From Mycolicibacterium aurum (GTDB lineage Bacteria; Actinomycetota; Actinomycetes; Mycobacteriales; Mycobacteriaceae): a stretch of 64,000 nt of DNA. The stretch lies in NCBI RefSeq assembly GCF_900637195.1, contig NZ_LR134356.1:5971585-6035584 (forward strand), read 5' to 3'. Positions within the stretch are counted from its first letter, which is position 1. Each line of letters begins with the position of its first letter. Under the pieces are notes generated by a model that was not told the origin of the DNA, ran no database searches, and saw only the letters and a program-made list of their open reading frames with translations. The position numbers were made by a program, and so were the translations under genes. Of this stretch, positions 6,990 through 16,235 are shown piece after piece.

Positions 6990-8680
6990 CCCAGGCGTCC
7001 GATCAAGACGCCACGGTCGGGCTCCGCGGCGGTCACGATCCGGGGTCGTGGCCGCAGCCAGTCGGGCAGCCGACGCGGGAACGCATCGGGTGCGCGGTCG
7101 AAGACACCACCCGCCGGATCGTCCACACCGCCCTGCCGGACCAGGTCCAGATGCGGCCGGTAGATCTGGCGAATCACGAAGCCGCACAGGACGACCACCG
7201 CGATGTCCCGTAGCAGCACCGTCGCGGTGAACCACTGCTCGGGCAGGCCCATCTTCTGCTCGCCGAACAGATACAGCATCCGGGGCACCCAGACGAGCAT
7301 GTCGACGGTCATCCACGCCAGCAGAATTCGTCGATGCGGCAGCGCCAGCACCGCCAGCGGAACCAGCCACAGTGAGAACTGCGGGCTCCACACCTTGTTG
7401 GTCAACAGGAACGCCGCGACCACCAGGAACGCGATCTGCGCGACCCGCGGCCGCCGATTCGCCGTCAGCACGATGTACCCGATCGCGATGCAGCACGCCG
7501 CGAACAGCGCGGCGCTCACCGTGTTCAGTACGACGGGCGGCTCCCAGAACCCGAGATCCTGGTCGAAACCGGGCCACCCGGTGAACGACTTCACCACGTT
7601 GTAGATCGAATCCATGTCGTCGCCGCGGCGGGTGTTGAGCCGGAAGAACTCCGACCACCCGCGCGGGAACAACACCATGATCGGCAGGTTCACCACCAGC
7701 CATGCCACCACTGCGGCCGCCGCCGTCTTGCCGACCTCCCGCAGCCGGCCCGTGCGCACCGCCAGCAGCACCAGCGGGATGAGCAGCAGCAGCGGGTAGA
7801 GCTTCGCCGCCACCCCCAGACCGATCAGGACACCGGCCAGCACGGGTCTTCGCCGCGCCCACGCCAGCAGCGCACACGCCGCGAAAGCCGTTGCCAGAGC
7901 GTCGAAATTGGTGAAGATCTGGAAGATCACAATGGGCGAGGCGGCCACCAGCGCGGCGTCCCAGATGCGGCGCGGCCCGGCCAGCATCGCCGTCGCCCAC
8001 ACGGTGGTCAACCACGCCAGCGCCAGACCCAGCGCGGCGATGTTGAAGAACATCACGACCTCGGCGATCACCGGCACCGCAACCAGCTTGGTCAGCGCGG
8101 AGTAGGTCTTGGCCACCGTCATCGACAGGTACTGGTAGAGCCCGGTCAGGACCGGATACTCCATGTAGCGCACCGCGGGTTGACCGTCGTACTGGACGCG
8201 CGGCTTGCCCTCGGCGTCGGTTTCCACCCAGCTGGACTTGTACGGGAACTTGCCCAGGTTCAACAGCTCCGCGGTGTACAGCGGAACCGTGTCGGAGTAA
8301 CACAACTCGTAGTAGGCGCGCTGGTTCTCCCAGTTGGCGACCCGCTGATCGGCAGTGCCGGTGCCGGTGGTCTGCAGGCACGCGGACTTCGTCGAGTAGC
8401 CCAGTGCCAGGAACACCAGCGCGATGATGAGCATCACGCGCAGCGGGGTCATGAACCTGGTACGGCCGATCAGGGCGTGGCGGCCGACGGGGCCGCCGAC
8501 GGTGCCCGACAGCGCCGCGCCGAGAGTGTCGGTGCGGCTCGGCATGTCCCGGGTGTCGAGGCTGCGCACATCTGCGGCGAGTCGAGCGGGCGATGTGCGC
8601 AGCCCGTCCTCACTGGCAATCTGGTTGGTCCGGTCGCTCCGGTCGTCGGCATGCCCGTCGTCGACGCCCGCCGCGCTCAC
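6983..8680 (-). CDS. GT87-like polyprenol-dependent mannosyltransferase
   Basis: This 565-residue polytopic protein resembles the DUF2029/GT87 membrane glycosyltransferases that add mannose from polyprenyl-phosphate donors to lipoglycans or glycolipids. A cytoplasmic N-terminus of about 75 residues is followed by roughly ten to twelve membrane segments. A long first outer loop carries ENQRAYYELCYSD and YMEYPVLTGLYQY, the acidic and aromatic region typical of GT-C enzymes. The GTG start at 8680 overlaps the ponA1 stop by 3-4 bases (GTGA), so it is translated after ponA1. This pairing with ponA1 is conserved in mycobacteria (Rv0051 position). The substrate is not known from sequence. Confidence 0.85.
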   Translation of the reverse strand: MSAAGVDDGHADDRSDRTNQIASEDGLRTSPARLAADVRSLDTRDMPSRTDTLGAALSGTVGGPVGRHALIGRTRFMTPLRVMLIIALVFLALGYSTKSACLQTTGTGTADQRVANWENQRAYYELCYSDTVPLYTAELLNLGKFPYKSSWVETDAEGKPRVQYDGQPAVRYMEYPVLTGLYQYLSMTVAKTYSALTKLVAVPVIAEVVMFFNIAALGLALAWLTTVWATAMLAGPRRIWDAALVAASPIVIFQIFTNFDALATAFAACALLAWARRRPVLAGVLIGLGVAAKLYPLLLLIPLVLLAVRTGRLREVGKTAAAAVVAWLVVNLPIMVLFPRGWSEFFRLNTRRGDDMDSIYNVVKSFTGWPGFDQDLGFWEPPVVLNTVSAALFAACCIAIGYIVLTANRRPRVAQIAFLVVAAFLLTNKVWSPQFSLWLVPLAVLALPHRRILLAWMTVDMLVWVPRMLYLFGEQKMGLPEQWFTATVLLRDIAVVVLCGFVIRQIYRPHLDLVRQGGVDDPAGGVFDRAPDAFPRRLPDWLRPRPRIVTAAEPDRGVLIGRLGQ

Positions 8681-11295
8681 GGAGGCGGCGGAGGACCGGG
8701 CGGCACCGGCGCACCGGGTACCACCGGGGCGCCGGGCGGCGGTGCGCCGGGAGGCACCGGGGCACCGGGCGCTCCCACGGGTGCCGGTTCAGCGCCGGGC
8801 ACCGGAGGTGGCGTCGCGGGCACGGTGGTCGGCGGACCCCACGGAATCGTGATGCCCGGCGCGATCTCCAGCGTCGGCTGAATCACGGTCTCCGACGGCG
8901 GTGGCGGCGCGGTCGGTGACGGCGGTGGCGGCGGCGCCTGGGGCACCCCGGCGTAACCACCGATCTCCTCGGGCTTGGGGAACGTCTCGTTGTCGGTGCC
9001 GTCCAGCGCACCGTCCATCGTGGCCTTCCAGATCTGGCCAGGCAGACCCGAGCCGTAGACCGCCCCACCGGATTCGTTCACCAGCGGCTGGGTGCCGTCG
9101 GTGGTGCCCACCCAGACCGCCGTGGACAGCGACGGCGTGAAGCCGACCATCCACGCGTCCCGGTTGTCGCCGGTATCGCCGAGCTGATTGGTGCCGGTCT
9201 TGGCGGCCGACGGGCGGCCACCCGCCAGCGACCTGCCCGAGTAGCCGGCGATCGGCTGCATCGCGGCGATGACGTTGTCGGCCACCTTCTTGTCGATGCG
9301 CTGCTCGCCGCTGCCGTCCTCCTGCGTCGCGTCGAAGAGGACATCGCCCTCGGCGTTGACGACCTTCTGCACGAAATGCGGCTTGTGATAGGTGCCCGAC
9401 GCGGCGATCGTCGCGTACGCCGACGCCATGTCCAGCACGCGGGACTGGTACTGCCCCAGCACGATCCCGTTGTTCGGCGGCCCGCCCTGGCCGTCCTCGG
9501 ACAGCGTGTGTTCCACCCCGGGGATGCTCTCGGCGATACCCGCCTGGTGTGCCGCGTCGGCGACGTCCTGCGGCCCGTTCTTGAGCTGCAGCATCAACCG
9601 GTAATAGCTGGTGTTCAGTGACCGCTTCAACGCCTCGGCGATGTTGCAGGTACCGCAACTTCCGCCCTCGACGTTGGAGATCTTGATGCCGTTGACCTCG
9701 ACCGGTGAGCTGTCGACCTGGTAGCCCAGGCCCATCCCCTGCTGCAGTGCCGCGACGAGCGCGAACACCTTGAACGACGACCCTGTGGGCAACCCCGCCT
9801 GGGCGAAGTCGAATCCGTTGGCGTCCGAGCCGCCGTAGTAGGCCTTGACGCCGCCGGTCTTCGGGTCGATCGAGACCACCGCGGTGCGCATGTCGGGCTG
9901 CTGACCGTCCATGTACTCCTCGACCGCATCGAGTGCCGCGGCCTGCGCCTTGGGATCGATCGTCGTGGTGATCTGCAGGCCCTCGGTGTTGAGCGCCTGC
10001 TCGCTGATGTTGAAGATCTCGAGCAGCTCATTGACGACCTGGCGCTCGATGAGGCCGTTGGGGCCGGTGGTCTGGTTCTGCGTACCCGCCGCATCTGGCG
10101 GAATCGTCGGCGGAAACACCTGCGCGGCGCGGTCGGTCGCCGACAGCGCACCGATGTCGACCATTCCGTCGAGCACCCAGTTCCACCGCACCGCAGCCCC
10201 GTCGGGGTCGACGGCGGGATCGAGCCCCGACGGCCGCTGGATCAGCGCCGCCAACAGTGCGCCTTCGGCGACGGTGAGCTGTTCGACCGGTTTGTTGAAG
10301 TACGCCTGTGACGCGGCTGCCACGCCGTAGGCGCCGCGTCCGAAGTAGATGATGTTCAGGTAGGACTCCAGCACCTGGTCCTTGGACCATTCGCTGGACA
10401 TCTTGGTGGAGATCACCAGTTCCTTGGCCTTGCGGATCACCCCGCCGAGACCCGACCGCGCGTCGCCGACGAGGGCGTTCTTCACGTACTGCTGCGTGAT
10501 GGTCGAACCGCCCTGCAGGTCACCACCGAAGATGTTGTTCTTGAACGCGCGCAGGAACCCGGTGAACGAGAACCCCGGGTTGGAGTAGAAGTCCCTGTCC
10601 TCGGCGGCCATCACCGCGTCGCGGACGTGCACCGGGATCTGATCGATCTTGACGTCGATCCGGTTACCTTCCGGCGGAACGATTCTCGCGATCTCGCTGC
10701 CGTCGCTGGCAAGGATGGTCGACACCTGCGCGGTGCGGACGTCGCCGGGCTTGGGGACGTCGACGATCATGTACGCCATCCCGAACGTCAGCAGCGGGAG
10801 CACGATGAGCGCCACCGCGGCCACGGCGGCACCGCGCCGCACCCACTTCCAGTTGATCTGCTCGCGGATGGTGCGCTTCGGCCCGGTCGGTCCGCCACCG
10901 GTGGGTCCGCCGCCCGGTCCGCGTGGGGGCGGTGGCTGCTTGGGCGGGCCCGGGTTGGGCGGGCCCGGGTTGCCCGGACGTTGGCTGCCTCGCTCGTGCC
11001 GCCCGCGTCCGCCCAGTGCCCGTGAGACGTCGTCGATCGGGTCCCGCAGGTGCGGCGGCACCCCGTCGCGCACCGGCGGCAACACCGCGGTGTGCCGGTC
11101 GTCCGGCGGCACCGGACGCGGCCCGCCCGGTCCTCCCGGGCTCGGGGCCGGTGGCCGATGACGGCCACTGTCGCCGGGACGGCGCCCGGCGGGGTCAGGT
11201 CGGTTCTGGGGATTTCGCGCGCCCATGCTCTCGGCTGCCTTCTGCCCGTCGCGGGCGTCGTCGGCTGACCGGTCGTGGCGCCCGTCGCTATTCAC
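8677..11295 (-). CDS. ponA1: bifunctional penicillin-binding protein PonA1 (PBP1A type)
   Basis: PonA1 polymerises and cross-links peptidoglycan at the cell poles. The 872-residue protein has a 150-residue Pro/Gly-rich cytoplasmic tail, a membrane anchor (about 155-178), and a GT51 glycosyltransferase domain with EDRDFY (232-237, catalytic Glu232) and GGSTITQQ (262-269). The transpeptidase domain has SSFK (506-509), SLN (559-561) and KTG (699-701). A proline-rich outer tail closes the protein. All catalytic motifs are intact. It begins with GTG at 11295, overlapping the stop of the DUF5318 gene by 8 bp, and is coupled to the GT87-like gene downstream. Confidence 0.97.
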   Translation of the reverse strand: MNSDGRHDRSADDARDGQKAAESMGARNPQNRPDPAGRRPGDSGRHRPPAPSPGGPGGPRPVPPDDRHTAVLPPVRDGVPPHLRDPIDDVSRALGGRGRHERGSQRPGNPGPPNPGPPKQPPPPRGPGGGPTGGGPTGPKRTIREQINWKWVRRGAAVAAVALIVLPLLTFGMAYMIVDVPKPGDVRTAQVSTILASDGSEIARIVPPEGNRIDVKIDQIPVHVRDAVMAAEDRDFYSNPGFSFTGFLRAFKNNIFGGDLQGGSTITQQYVKNALVGDARSGLGGVIRKAKELVISTKMSSEWSKDQVLESYLNIIYFGRGAYGVAAASQAYFNKPVEQLTVAEGALLAALIQRPSGLDPAVDPDGAAVRWNWVLDGMVDIGALSATDRAAQVFPPTIPPDAAGTQNQTTGPNGLIERQVVNELLEIFNISEQALNTEGLQITTTIDPKAQAAALDAVEEYMDGQQPDMRTAVVSIDPKTGGVKAYYGGSDANGFDFAQAGLPTGSSFKVFALVAALQQGMGLGYQVDSSPVEVNGIKISNVEGGSCGTCNIAEALKRSLNTSYYRLMLQLKNGPQDVADAAHQAGIAESIPGVEHTLSEDGQGGPPNNGIVLGQYQSRVLDMASAYATIAASGTYHKPHFVQKVVNAEGDVLFDATQEDGSGEQRIDKKVADNVIAAMQPIAGYSGRSLAGGRPSAAKTGTNQLGDTGDNRDAWMVGFTPSLSTAVWVGTTDGTQPLVNESGGAVYGSGLPGQIWKATMDGALDGTDNETFPKPEEIGGYAGVPQAPPPPPSPTAPPPPSETVIQPTLEIAPGITIPWGPPTTVPATPPPVPGAEPAPVGAPGAPVPPGAPPPGAPVVPGAPVPPGPPPPP

Positions 11296-11722
11296 TGGCC
11301 GTCCGCGCAGTACCGCGCGCGGTCTGGGTGCGGCGCGGCCCGCGAGACCCCTTCGGGGGCGGGACCGCTCCGAGCACGTAGGACTTGACCAGATGGTTCC
11401 AGCTGCACGTGCGACATACCTCCACCACGTGTACCGAGAATTCGTCGTACTTGGTGGCCAGCAGGACCAGCTCCTCTGCGGTTCGCGCGGATCCCGACAC
11501 CGCGCCGAGGTGGTCGCCGAACACCCACGACACCAGCGTCAGTTGTTCTTTCCGGCAGATCGGGCACATCACCGAGCTGGGCTTGCCGTGGAATTTTGCC
11601 GCCCTCAGCAAGTACGGGTTGGCGTCGCACACCTCCGAGACGCCGGTGCGTCCCGAGTAGACCTCGGCCAGCAGGGACCGCCGCCGAAGGGCGTAATCCA
11701 CCACCTGTCGCTGCAATCGCAC
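11288..11722 (-). CDS. DUF5318 zinc-ribbon protein
   Basis: This conserved actinobacterial protein lies beside ponA1, as its relative Rv0049 does in M. tuberculosis. The GTG at 11722 (MRLQRQVVDYALRRRSLLAEV) gives 144 residues and matches the start recalled for Rv0049. It contains two cysteine pairs, CPIC (near residue 48) and CRTC (near residue 103), which probably bind one zinc ion. The function is unknown; the tight overlap with ponA1 suggests a role with envelope growth. The open frame runs far upstream without likely coding sense. Confidence 0.85.
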   Translation of the reverse strand: MRLQRQVVDYALRRRSLLAEVYSGRTGVSEVCDANPYLLRAAKFHGKPSSVMCPICRKEQLTLVSWVFGDHLGAVSGSARTAEELVLLATKYDEFSVHVVEVCRTCSWNHLVKSYVLGAVPPPKGSRGPRRTQTARGTARTASE

Positions 11723-11844
11723 GAGGACCAGAGTACGTCGGCCCTTGGGGCACCGAGGCTCGACGTGCGTCCCGAGATCGCAACGACGGGAATCTGCGTG
11801 CCGCCGGAATCCGGTCTGGCCTGCGCCGTCGCGGGGCGAACTCT

Positions 11845-11850
11845 TACGAT
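11845..11850 (+). promoter_or_regulatory. -10 element (TACGAT) of a leaderless start
   Basis: TACGAT ends 7 nt before the GTG at 11858, the spacing expected if transcription starts on the start codon. Confidence 0.5.
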
Positions 11851-11857
11851 CTTGAAC

Positions 11858-12733
11858 GTGGCCACGGGCAGCACGGGACGACGCACGTCGTGGATGCGGG
11901 CAAAAGACAGTGACCGCAACGACACCTGCCAGATCCTCGACGCCGCCCTGGCCGAGGGACAGCTGTCGATGGCCGAGCACGGCGAGCGGGTCAAGACCGC
12001 CACCACCGCCTCGACGCTGGGGCAGCTCCAAGACCTGGTGTCGGATCTGCAGTCCAAAGAGTCGGCGACACCGGTGATCACCAAGGTCATCAACCGACGC
12101 ACCCCCGGCACCGGCGGAGGCTGGGCGATCAAGGCGGCCATGGCCGGTGTGCTCGTCGTTCTCGGCATCGCGATCGGCTGGGGTCTCTACGGCAACTCCT
12201 CGTCCCCGCTCAGCTTCGAGACCGACCCGGGCGCCAAGGACGACGGAATTCCCGCGACCGTGCTCACCCCGCCGAGGCAACTGCAATCACTCGGCGGCTT
12301 CACCGGACTGTTCGAGCAGATGCGCAAGAAGTTCGGCAGCACGATGGGCTACGAGCTGGACATCCACGAGGACATGGCCTACCTGGACCGCCCGGATCCG
12401 CAGGACAACCGCCGCAGCCTCACCTACTACTACCGCGGCGGCTGGGGTGACCCGAGCGGCTCACCATCGGCCGTCAGCGCCGACGAGCGCTTGGTGGACC
12501 TGGCGGCGTTCGACTACGAGAAGACCCTCGGCATCCTGCGGGGTGCGCCGGAGACCGTCGGGATGGACCGTGCCGACATCACCGACACCTGGTTGCGGAT
12601 CGAAGCCGGTGAGGATCCGGGCACACCGGACGCTGTGACCGTCGAGATCATCGTGAGCAGCGACTTCGGCAACGGACGCATCGAGCTGTACCCGGACGGG
12701 AGCACCAAGGCCATCTGGCCCGCCAACCGCTGA
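11858..12733 (+). CDS. DUF1707 membrane protein
   Basis: The 291-residue protein starts with a DUF1707 domain (about residues 15-65: DSDRNDTCQILDAALAEGQL and then AEHGERVKTATTASTLGQL), found in actinobacterial membrane proteins. One membrane segment follows at about 93-113 (AAMAGVLVVLGIAIGWGLYG). The rest, about 175 residues, is predicted outside and contains no motif I know. It matches the Rv0048c position next to the PadR gene. GTG at 11858 is chosen because of the -10 element just before it; ATG at 11894 is an alternative. Confidence 0.8.
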   Translation: MATGSTGRRTSWMRAKDSDRNDTCQILDAALAEGQLSMAEHGERVKTATTASTLGQLQDLVSDLQSKESATPVITKVINRRTPGTGGGWAIKAAMAGVLVVLGIAIGWGLYGNSSSPLSFETDPGAKDDGIPATVLTPPRQLQSLGGFTGLFEQMRKKFGSTMGYELDIHEDMAYLDRPDPQDNRRSLTYYYRGGWGDPSGSPSAVSADERLVDLAAFDYEKTLGILRGAPETVGMDRADITDTWLRIEAGEDPGTPDAVTVEIIVSSDFGNGRIELYPDGSTKAIWPANR

Positions 12734-12779
12734 ACCACACTGACAGCGTTCTCTCAGAGCACCCATGTGGCGCTCAATA

Positions 12780-12792
12780 TATCGGCGCGATA
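12780..12792. promoter_or_regulatory. small palindrome before the padR-like gene
   Basis: TATCG-GCG-CGATA is a perfect 5-bp inverted repeat 67 bp before the PadR-family ATG. PadR regulators often control their own gene, so it is a candidate operator, but it is short and could be chance. Confidence 0.25.
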
Positions 12793-12859
12793 CAGTTGCG
12801 CGAGGTGTTGAGCCGTCGTAACGGCGCAGACGTGGACGTCATCGGAAGGAGGTGCCCGG

Positions 12860-13405
12860 ATGCTTGAGCTCGCCATCCTGGGGCTGCTCCAGGAATCGCC
12901 GATGCACGGCTACGAGCTCCGCAAGCGGCTGACGGGGCTTTTGGGGGCGTTCCGCGCCTTTTCCTACGGCTCGCTGTATCCGGCGTTGCGGCGGATGCAG
13001 ACCGACGGACTGATCGTCGAGGATGCCGCCCCCGAGGGCTCGGTGAAGGTGCGACGCGCTCGGCGGGTGTACCAGCTCACCGAGTCCGGCAAGCAGCGCT
13101 TCACCGAGTTGGTGGCCGACACCGGTCCCCAGAACTTCTCCGACGACGGCTTCGGGGTGCACCTCGCGTTCTTCAACCGGACCCCTGCGGAGGCCCGGAT
13201 GCGGATCCTGGAGGGCCGTCGCCGCCAGGTGGAGGAGCGTCGCGAAGGTCTGCGCGAAGCAGTGGCACGGGCCAGCAACTCACTCGATCGATACACCAAG
13301 CAGCTCCACCAGCTGGGGCTGGAATCCAGTGAGCGCGAAGTGAATTGGCTCAACGAGTTGATCGCAGCGGAGAAGTCGGCGCAGGGCCGCGCCGAACAGA
13401 CGTGA
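12860..13405 (+). CDS. PadR family transcriptional regulator
   Basis: The N-terminus (MLELAILGLLQESPMHGYEL) and the winged helix (YGSLYPALRRMQTDGLI) are diagnostic of PadR repressors. The C-terminal half (about 110-175) is a long helical, dimer-forming region (RRRQVEERREGLREAVARA), as in the Vir-like subfamily. The length is 181 residues. A strong ribosome site (GGAAGGAGG) precedes the ATG. The gene is 70 bp upstream of ino1 on the same strand, as Rv0047c is in M. tuberculosis, so it may regulate inositol synthesis; this is inferred from position only. Confidence 0.92.
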   Translation: MLELAILGLLQESPMHGYELRKRLTGLLGAFRAFSYGSLYPALRRMQTDGLIVEDAAPEGSVKVRRARRVYQLTESGKQRFTELVADTGPQNFSDDGFGVHLAFFNRTPAEARMRILEGRRRQVEERREGLREAVARASNSLDRYTKQLHQLGLESSEREVNWLNELIAAEKSAQGRAEQT

Positions 13406-13475
13406 GAAGCCGCTCCCTTGGAGCACACCGTAATTCCCAAACAGGCAGTGAAGTAGGACAGAGGAGAGAGCCGTC

Positions 13476-14564
13476 ATGACCGAAAGTTTTGACGTCCGGG
13501 TCGCGATCGTCGGCGTGGGCAACTGCGCGTCCTCGCTCGTACAGGGCGTGCAGTACTACAAGGACGCGGACGAGAACGCCACCGTTCCCGGCCTGATGCA
13601 CGTCAAGCTGGGCCGGTACCACGTCCGCGACGTCAAGTTCGTCGCCGCGTTCGACGTGGACGCCAAGAAGGTCGGCTTCGACCTCTCCGAGGCCATCTTC
13701 GCCTCCGAGAACAACACCATCAAGATCGCCGACGTGCCGCCGACCGACGTGACGGTGCAGCGCGGCCCGACGCTCGACGGCATCGGCAAGTACTACGCCG
13801 AGACCATCGAGGTGTCCGACTCCGATCCGGTCGACGTCGTGAAGGTGCTCAAGGACGCGAACGTCGACGTGCTGGTGTCCTACCTGCCCGTCGGCTCCGA
13901 TGAGGCCGACAAGTTCTACGCCCAGTGCGCCATCGACGCCGGCGTGGCATTCGTCAACGCGCTCCCGGTGTTCATCGCCTCCGATCCCGAGTGGGCCAAG
14001 AAGTTCGAAGACGCCGGCGTCCCGATCGTCGGCGACGACATCAAGAGCCAGGTCGGCGCCACCATCACCCACCGCGTGATGGCCAAGCTGTTCGAGGACC
14101 GCGGCGTCACGCTGGACCGCACCTACCAGCTCAACGTCGGCGGCAACATGGACTTCAAGAACATGCTGGAGCGCGACCGTCTGCAGTCCAAGAAGGTCTC
14201 CAAGACCCAGGCCGTGACGTCCAACCTCACTGGCTCGCTGGCCGACAAGATCGAGGACAGGAACGTTCACATCGGCCCGTCCGACCACGTCGCGTGGCTC
14301 GACGACCGCAAGTGGGCGTACGTCCGCCTCGAAGGCCGCGCCTTCGGTGACGTGCCGCTGAACCTGGAGTACAAGCTCGAGGTGTGGGACTCGCCGAACT
14401 CGGCGGGCATCATCATCGATGCCGTGCGTGCGGCCAAGATCGCCAAGGATCGCGGTATCGGCGGACCGATCGAGGCCGCGTCGGCCTACCTGATGAAGAG
14501 CCCGCCCAAGCAGCTCGCCGACGACATCGCCCGCGTGCAGCTGGAGAAGTTCATCGAAGGCTAG
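13476..14564 (+). CDS. ino1: inositol-3-phosphate synthase
   Basis: Ino1 converts glucose 6-phosphate to 1L-myo-inositol 3-phosphate using NAD, the first step towards phosphatidylinositol, PIMs, LAM and mycothiol. The 362-residue protein has the NAD-binding VAIVGVGNCASSL motif (residues 9-21) and the conserved catalytic stretch QLNVGGNMDFKNM with LQSKKVSKT. Both the length and the motifs are those of the mycobacterial enzyme. A GAGGAGAGAG ribosome site precedes the ATG. A strong hairpin follows the stop. Confidence 0.98.
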   Translation: MTESFDVRVAIVGVGNCASSLVQGVQYYKDADENATVPGLMHVKLGRYHVRDVKFVAAFDVDAKKVGFDLSEAIFASENNTIKIADVPPTDVTVQRGPTLDGIGKYYAETIEVSDSDPVDVVKVLKDANVDVLVSYLPVGSDEADKFYAQCAIDAGVAFVNALPVFIASDPEWAKKFEDAGVPIVGDDIKSQVGATITHRVMAKLFEDRGVTLDRTYQLNVGGNMDFKNMLERDRLQSKKVSKTQAVTSNLTGSLADKIEDRNVHIGPSDHVAWLDDRKWAYVRLEGRAFGDVPLNLEYKLEVWDSPNSAGIIIDAVRAAKIAKDRGIGGPIEAASAYLMKSPPKQLADDIARVQLEKFIEG

Positions 14565-14583
14565 TTTCTGCTTTCCCGCCGAG

Positions 14584-14631
14584 AGTGCGGGGAGAGCGCG
14601 TTTCTTCGTGACATCGCGATCTCCCCGCACT
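14584..14631 (+). terminator. hairpin after ino1
   Basis: AGTGCGGGGAGA (14584-14595) pairs perfectly with TCTCCCCGCACT (14620-14631) around a 24-nt loop that can itself pair in part. It begins 20 nt after the ino1 stop. No clear T-tract follows. Confidence 0.7.
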
Positions 14632-14653
14632 GTCGCGTTGACGCAACGACGGA

Positions 14654-15190
14654 TTGGCGGTAGCGGTGGACGACCTGATACTCGACCACGAGATCGTCGA
14701 CGACGTGCTCGAGGGCTTTGGTGACGCGCTGGGCGCCGACACGATCCGCTACCGCAACCACGTCTACCGGGGCTTGAACTACCAGCGAAAGCTGCTCACC
14801 ACCAACGCCATTCCCGACGAAGTAGCCGTTGCCTGGGCACTGCACGACATGGGGCTGTGGACCTCCGGCTGGGACTACATCCCGCCCTCGATGAAGCACC
14901 TCGCAGAGTTGGCTCCCAGGTACGGACTTCGCCAGGTGGATCGCGCACTGCACATGGTGGAGCAGCACCACAAGGTCCGGCGATGCCAGGACGAGTGGGT
15001 GGAAACCTTCCGGATCGCCGATCGCATCGACGTCGCGAGAGGACACCTGCGCAGCGGACTGACGCGTACTGACATCCGGTCAGTGGTAAAAGCCTTTCCC
15101 TACAACGGATTCCACGGACTACTGGTTCGCAACGGCGCTCGATGGGCAGCGACACACCCGCTGAGACCACTCCCGATGCTGCGATGGTGA
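14654..15190 (+). CDS. HD-domain protein, probable phosphohydrolase
   Basis: The 178-residue protein has a His (RNHVYR, about residue 36) and then ALHDMG (about 62-67), followed by VEQHHK and RIADRID. This order of His, His-Asp and Asp fits a metal-binding HD domain. Such proteins hydrolyse phosphoesters or nucleotides; the substrate is unknown. The start is uncertain: TTG at 14654 or GTG at 14666 (VDDLILDHEIVDD), and neither has a clear ribosome site. It converges on the hydrolase gene, 30 bp away. Confidence 0.7.
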   Translation: MAVAVDDLILDHEIVDDVLEGFGDALGADTIRYRNHVYRGLNYQRKLLTTNAIPDEVAVAWALHDMGLWTSGWDYIPPSMKHLAELAPRYGLRQVDRALHMVEQHHKVRRCQDEWVETFRIADRIDVARGHLRSGLTRTDIRSVVKAFPYNGFHGLLVRNGARWAATHPLRPLPMLRW

Positions 15191-15220
15191 CTGCCCGGTG
15201 AGGTACTACTTGTCCCGCCG

Positions 15221-16147
15221 TCAGGGAAGGTGTTCGCGGTAGAAGTCGGCCAGCCGGTCGACGGCCTGATCGACGTACTCGGGAACGTCGTACATCTCGT
15301 AGTGCCCGGCACCCTCGACAATCATGAGATCGACCGGGTTCGGCGCGAGCTGCCAGAGCTTCATGCCCGCCTCATACGATCCTGTGACCCCTTTGCGGCC
15401 GGCAAGGATGACCTGCAGCGGTTGGGTCAGAAGCTGCTCGACGAGGTGGAACGCGTCGTAGCCCAACAGCAGTGCGTCACTTCGCGCCAGGCGTCGATTC
15501 GTCGAGCGCGGGTGTCCCCCGCGCGTCGTCCGGTAGTACTCGATCGCCTGTGTGTTGTCGATGTCGGTGATACCGGCGGCCGCGGCCTCGTCCAGCGTGT
15601 CGGGCAGCCAGTTGAGACGGTCCAGGTTGCCGGACTGGGCTTCACGAGACCGTTCGGCGGCGAGGCGGTCCAGCGCAGCGGCGGGACCGTCGGGTGCGAA
15701 AGCCTCGGAGCGCCAGCTGTCGCCCATGTTGCCGGCGACCACGGTGCCGACCGCCCGGATCCTGTGGTCGGTGCGTGCGGTGTGTACCGCGTACCCGCCG
15801 CCGGCGCAGATACCGAGCACGCCGATGCGGTCCGGTGCCACGCCAGGAACTGTCTCCAGTGCGTCGATCACGTAAGAGATGTCCTCCCCGCGCCGGTACG
15901 GATCCTCCAGGTCTCGCGGCTCCCCGCCGCTGGCTCCCTGGTATGCCGGATCGAAGACGAGGGCGGCGACACCGCGGGCAGCGAGCCGCGACGCGTAGTT
16001 CGCCCCGATCTGCTCCTTCACGCTGCTGCCCGGTGTCGACAGCACCACGGCAGGAAATTCGCGTGTCCCGTCGAAGTCGTCCGGAAGGTGCAGCACGGCG
16101 GCGAGGTCAAACGGTCCGCGCGGGATGGTCATCGGCGAGGTGGTCAC
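15221..16147 (-). CDS. alpha/beta hydrolase, dienelactone hydrolase-like
   Basis: The 308-residue protein has the alpha/beta-hydrolase layout with a nucleophile elbow GICAGGG (about 113-119), where the nucleophile is Cys rather than Ser, as in dienelactone hydrolases and the YcjY-like group. The final His is in GAGHYEMY near residue 282. There is no signal peptide, so it acts in the cytosol. GTG at 16147 is used; ATG at 16132 is a close alternative. It lies on the same strand as the SDR at 16236 and could share the TetR-controlled promoter upstream. The substrate is unknown. Confidence 0.82.
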   Translation of the reverse strand: MTTSPMTIPRGPFDLAAVLHLPDDFDGTREFPAVVLSTPGSSVKEQIGANYASRLAARGVAALVFDPAYQGASGGEPRDLEDPYRRGEDISYVIDALETVPGVAPDRIGVLGICAGGGYAVHTARTDHRIRAVGTVVAGNMGDSWRSEAFAPDGPAAALDRLAAERSREAQSGNLDRLNWLPDTLDEAAAAGITDIDNTQAIEYYRTTRGGHPRSTNRRLARSDALLLGYDAFHLVEQLLTQPLQVILAGRKGVTGSYEAGMKLWQLAPNPVDLMIVEGAGHYEMYDVPEYVDQAVDRLADFYREHLP

Positions 16148-16235
16148 AGTTCGGTGCCTTTCCGGTCGACGGTTCGTAGAGCAACTGGCTTCACGGCGCG
16201 TCCATTCCGGCGTGCGCCAGGGGCAGAGGCGACGA

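Noticed and set aside
6396..8381. Second minus-strand frame of 661 codons over the GT87-like gene
   Set aside because: Arg/Gly-rich and out of frame with the clear membrane protein on the same strand; it also crosses the gene at 6423.
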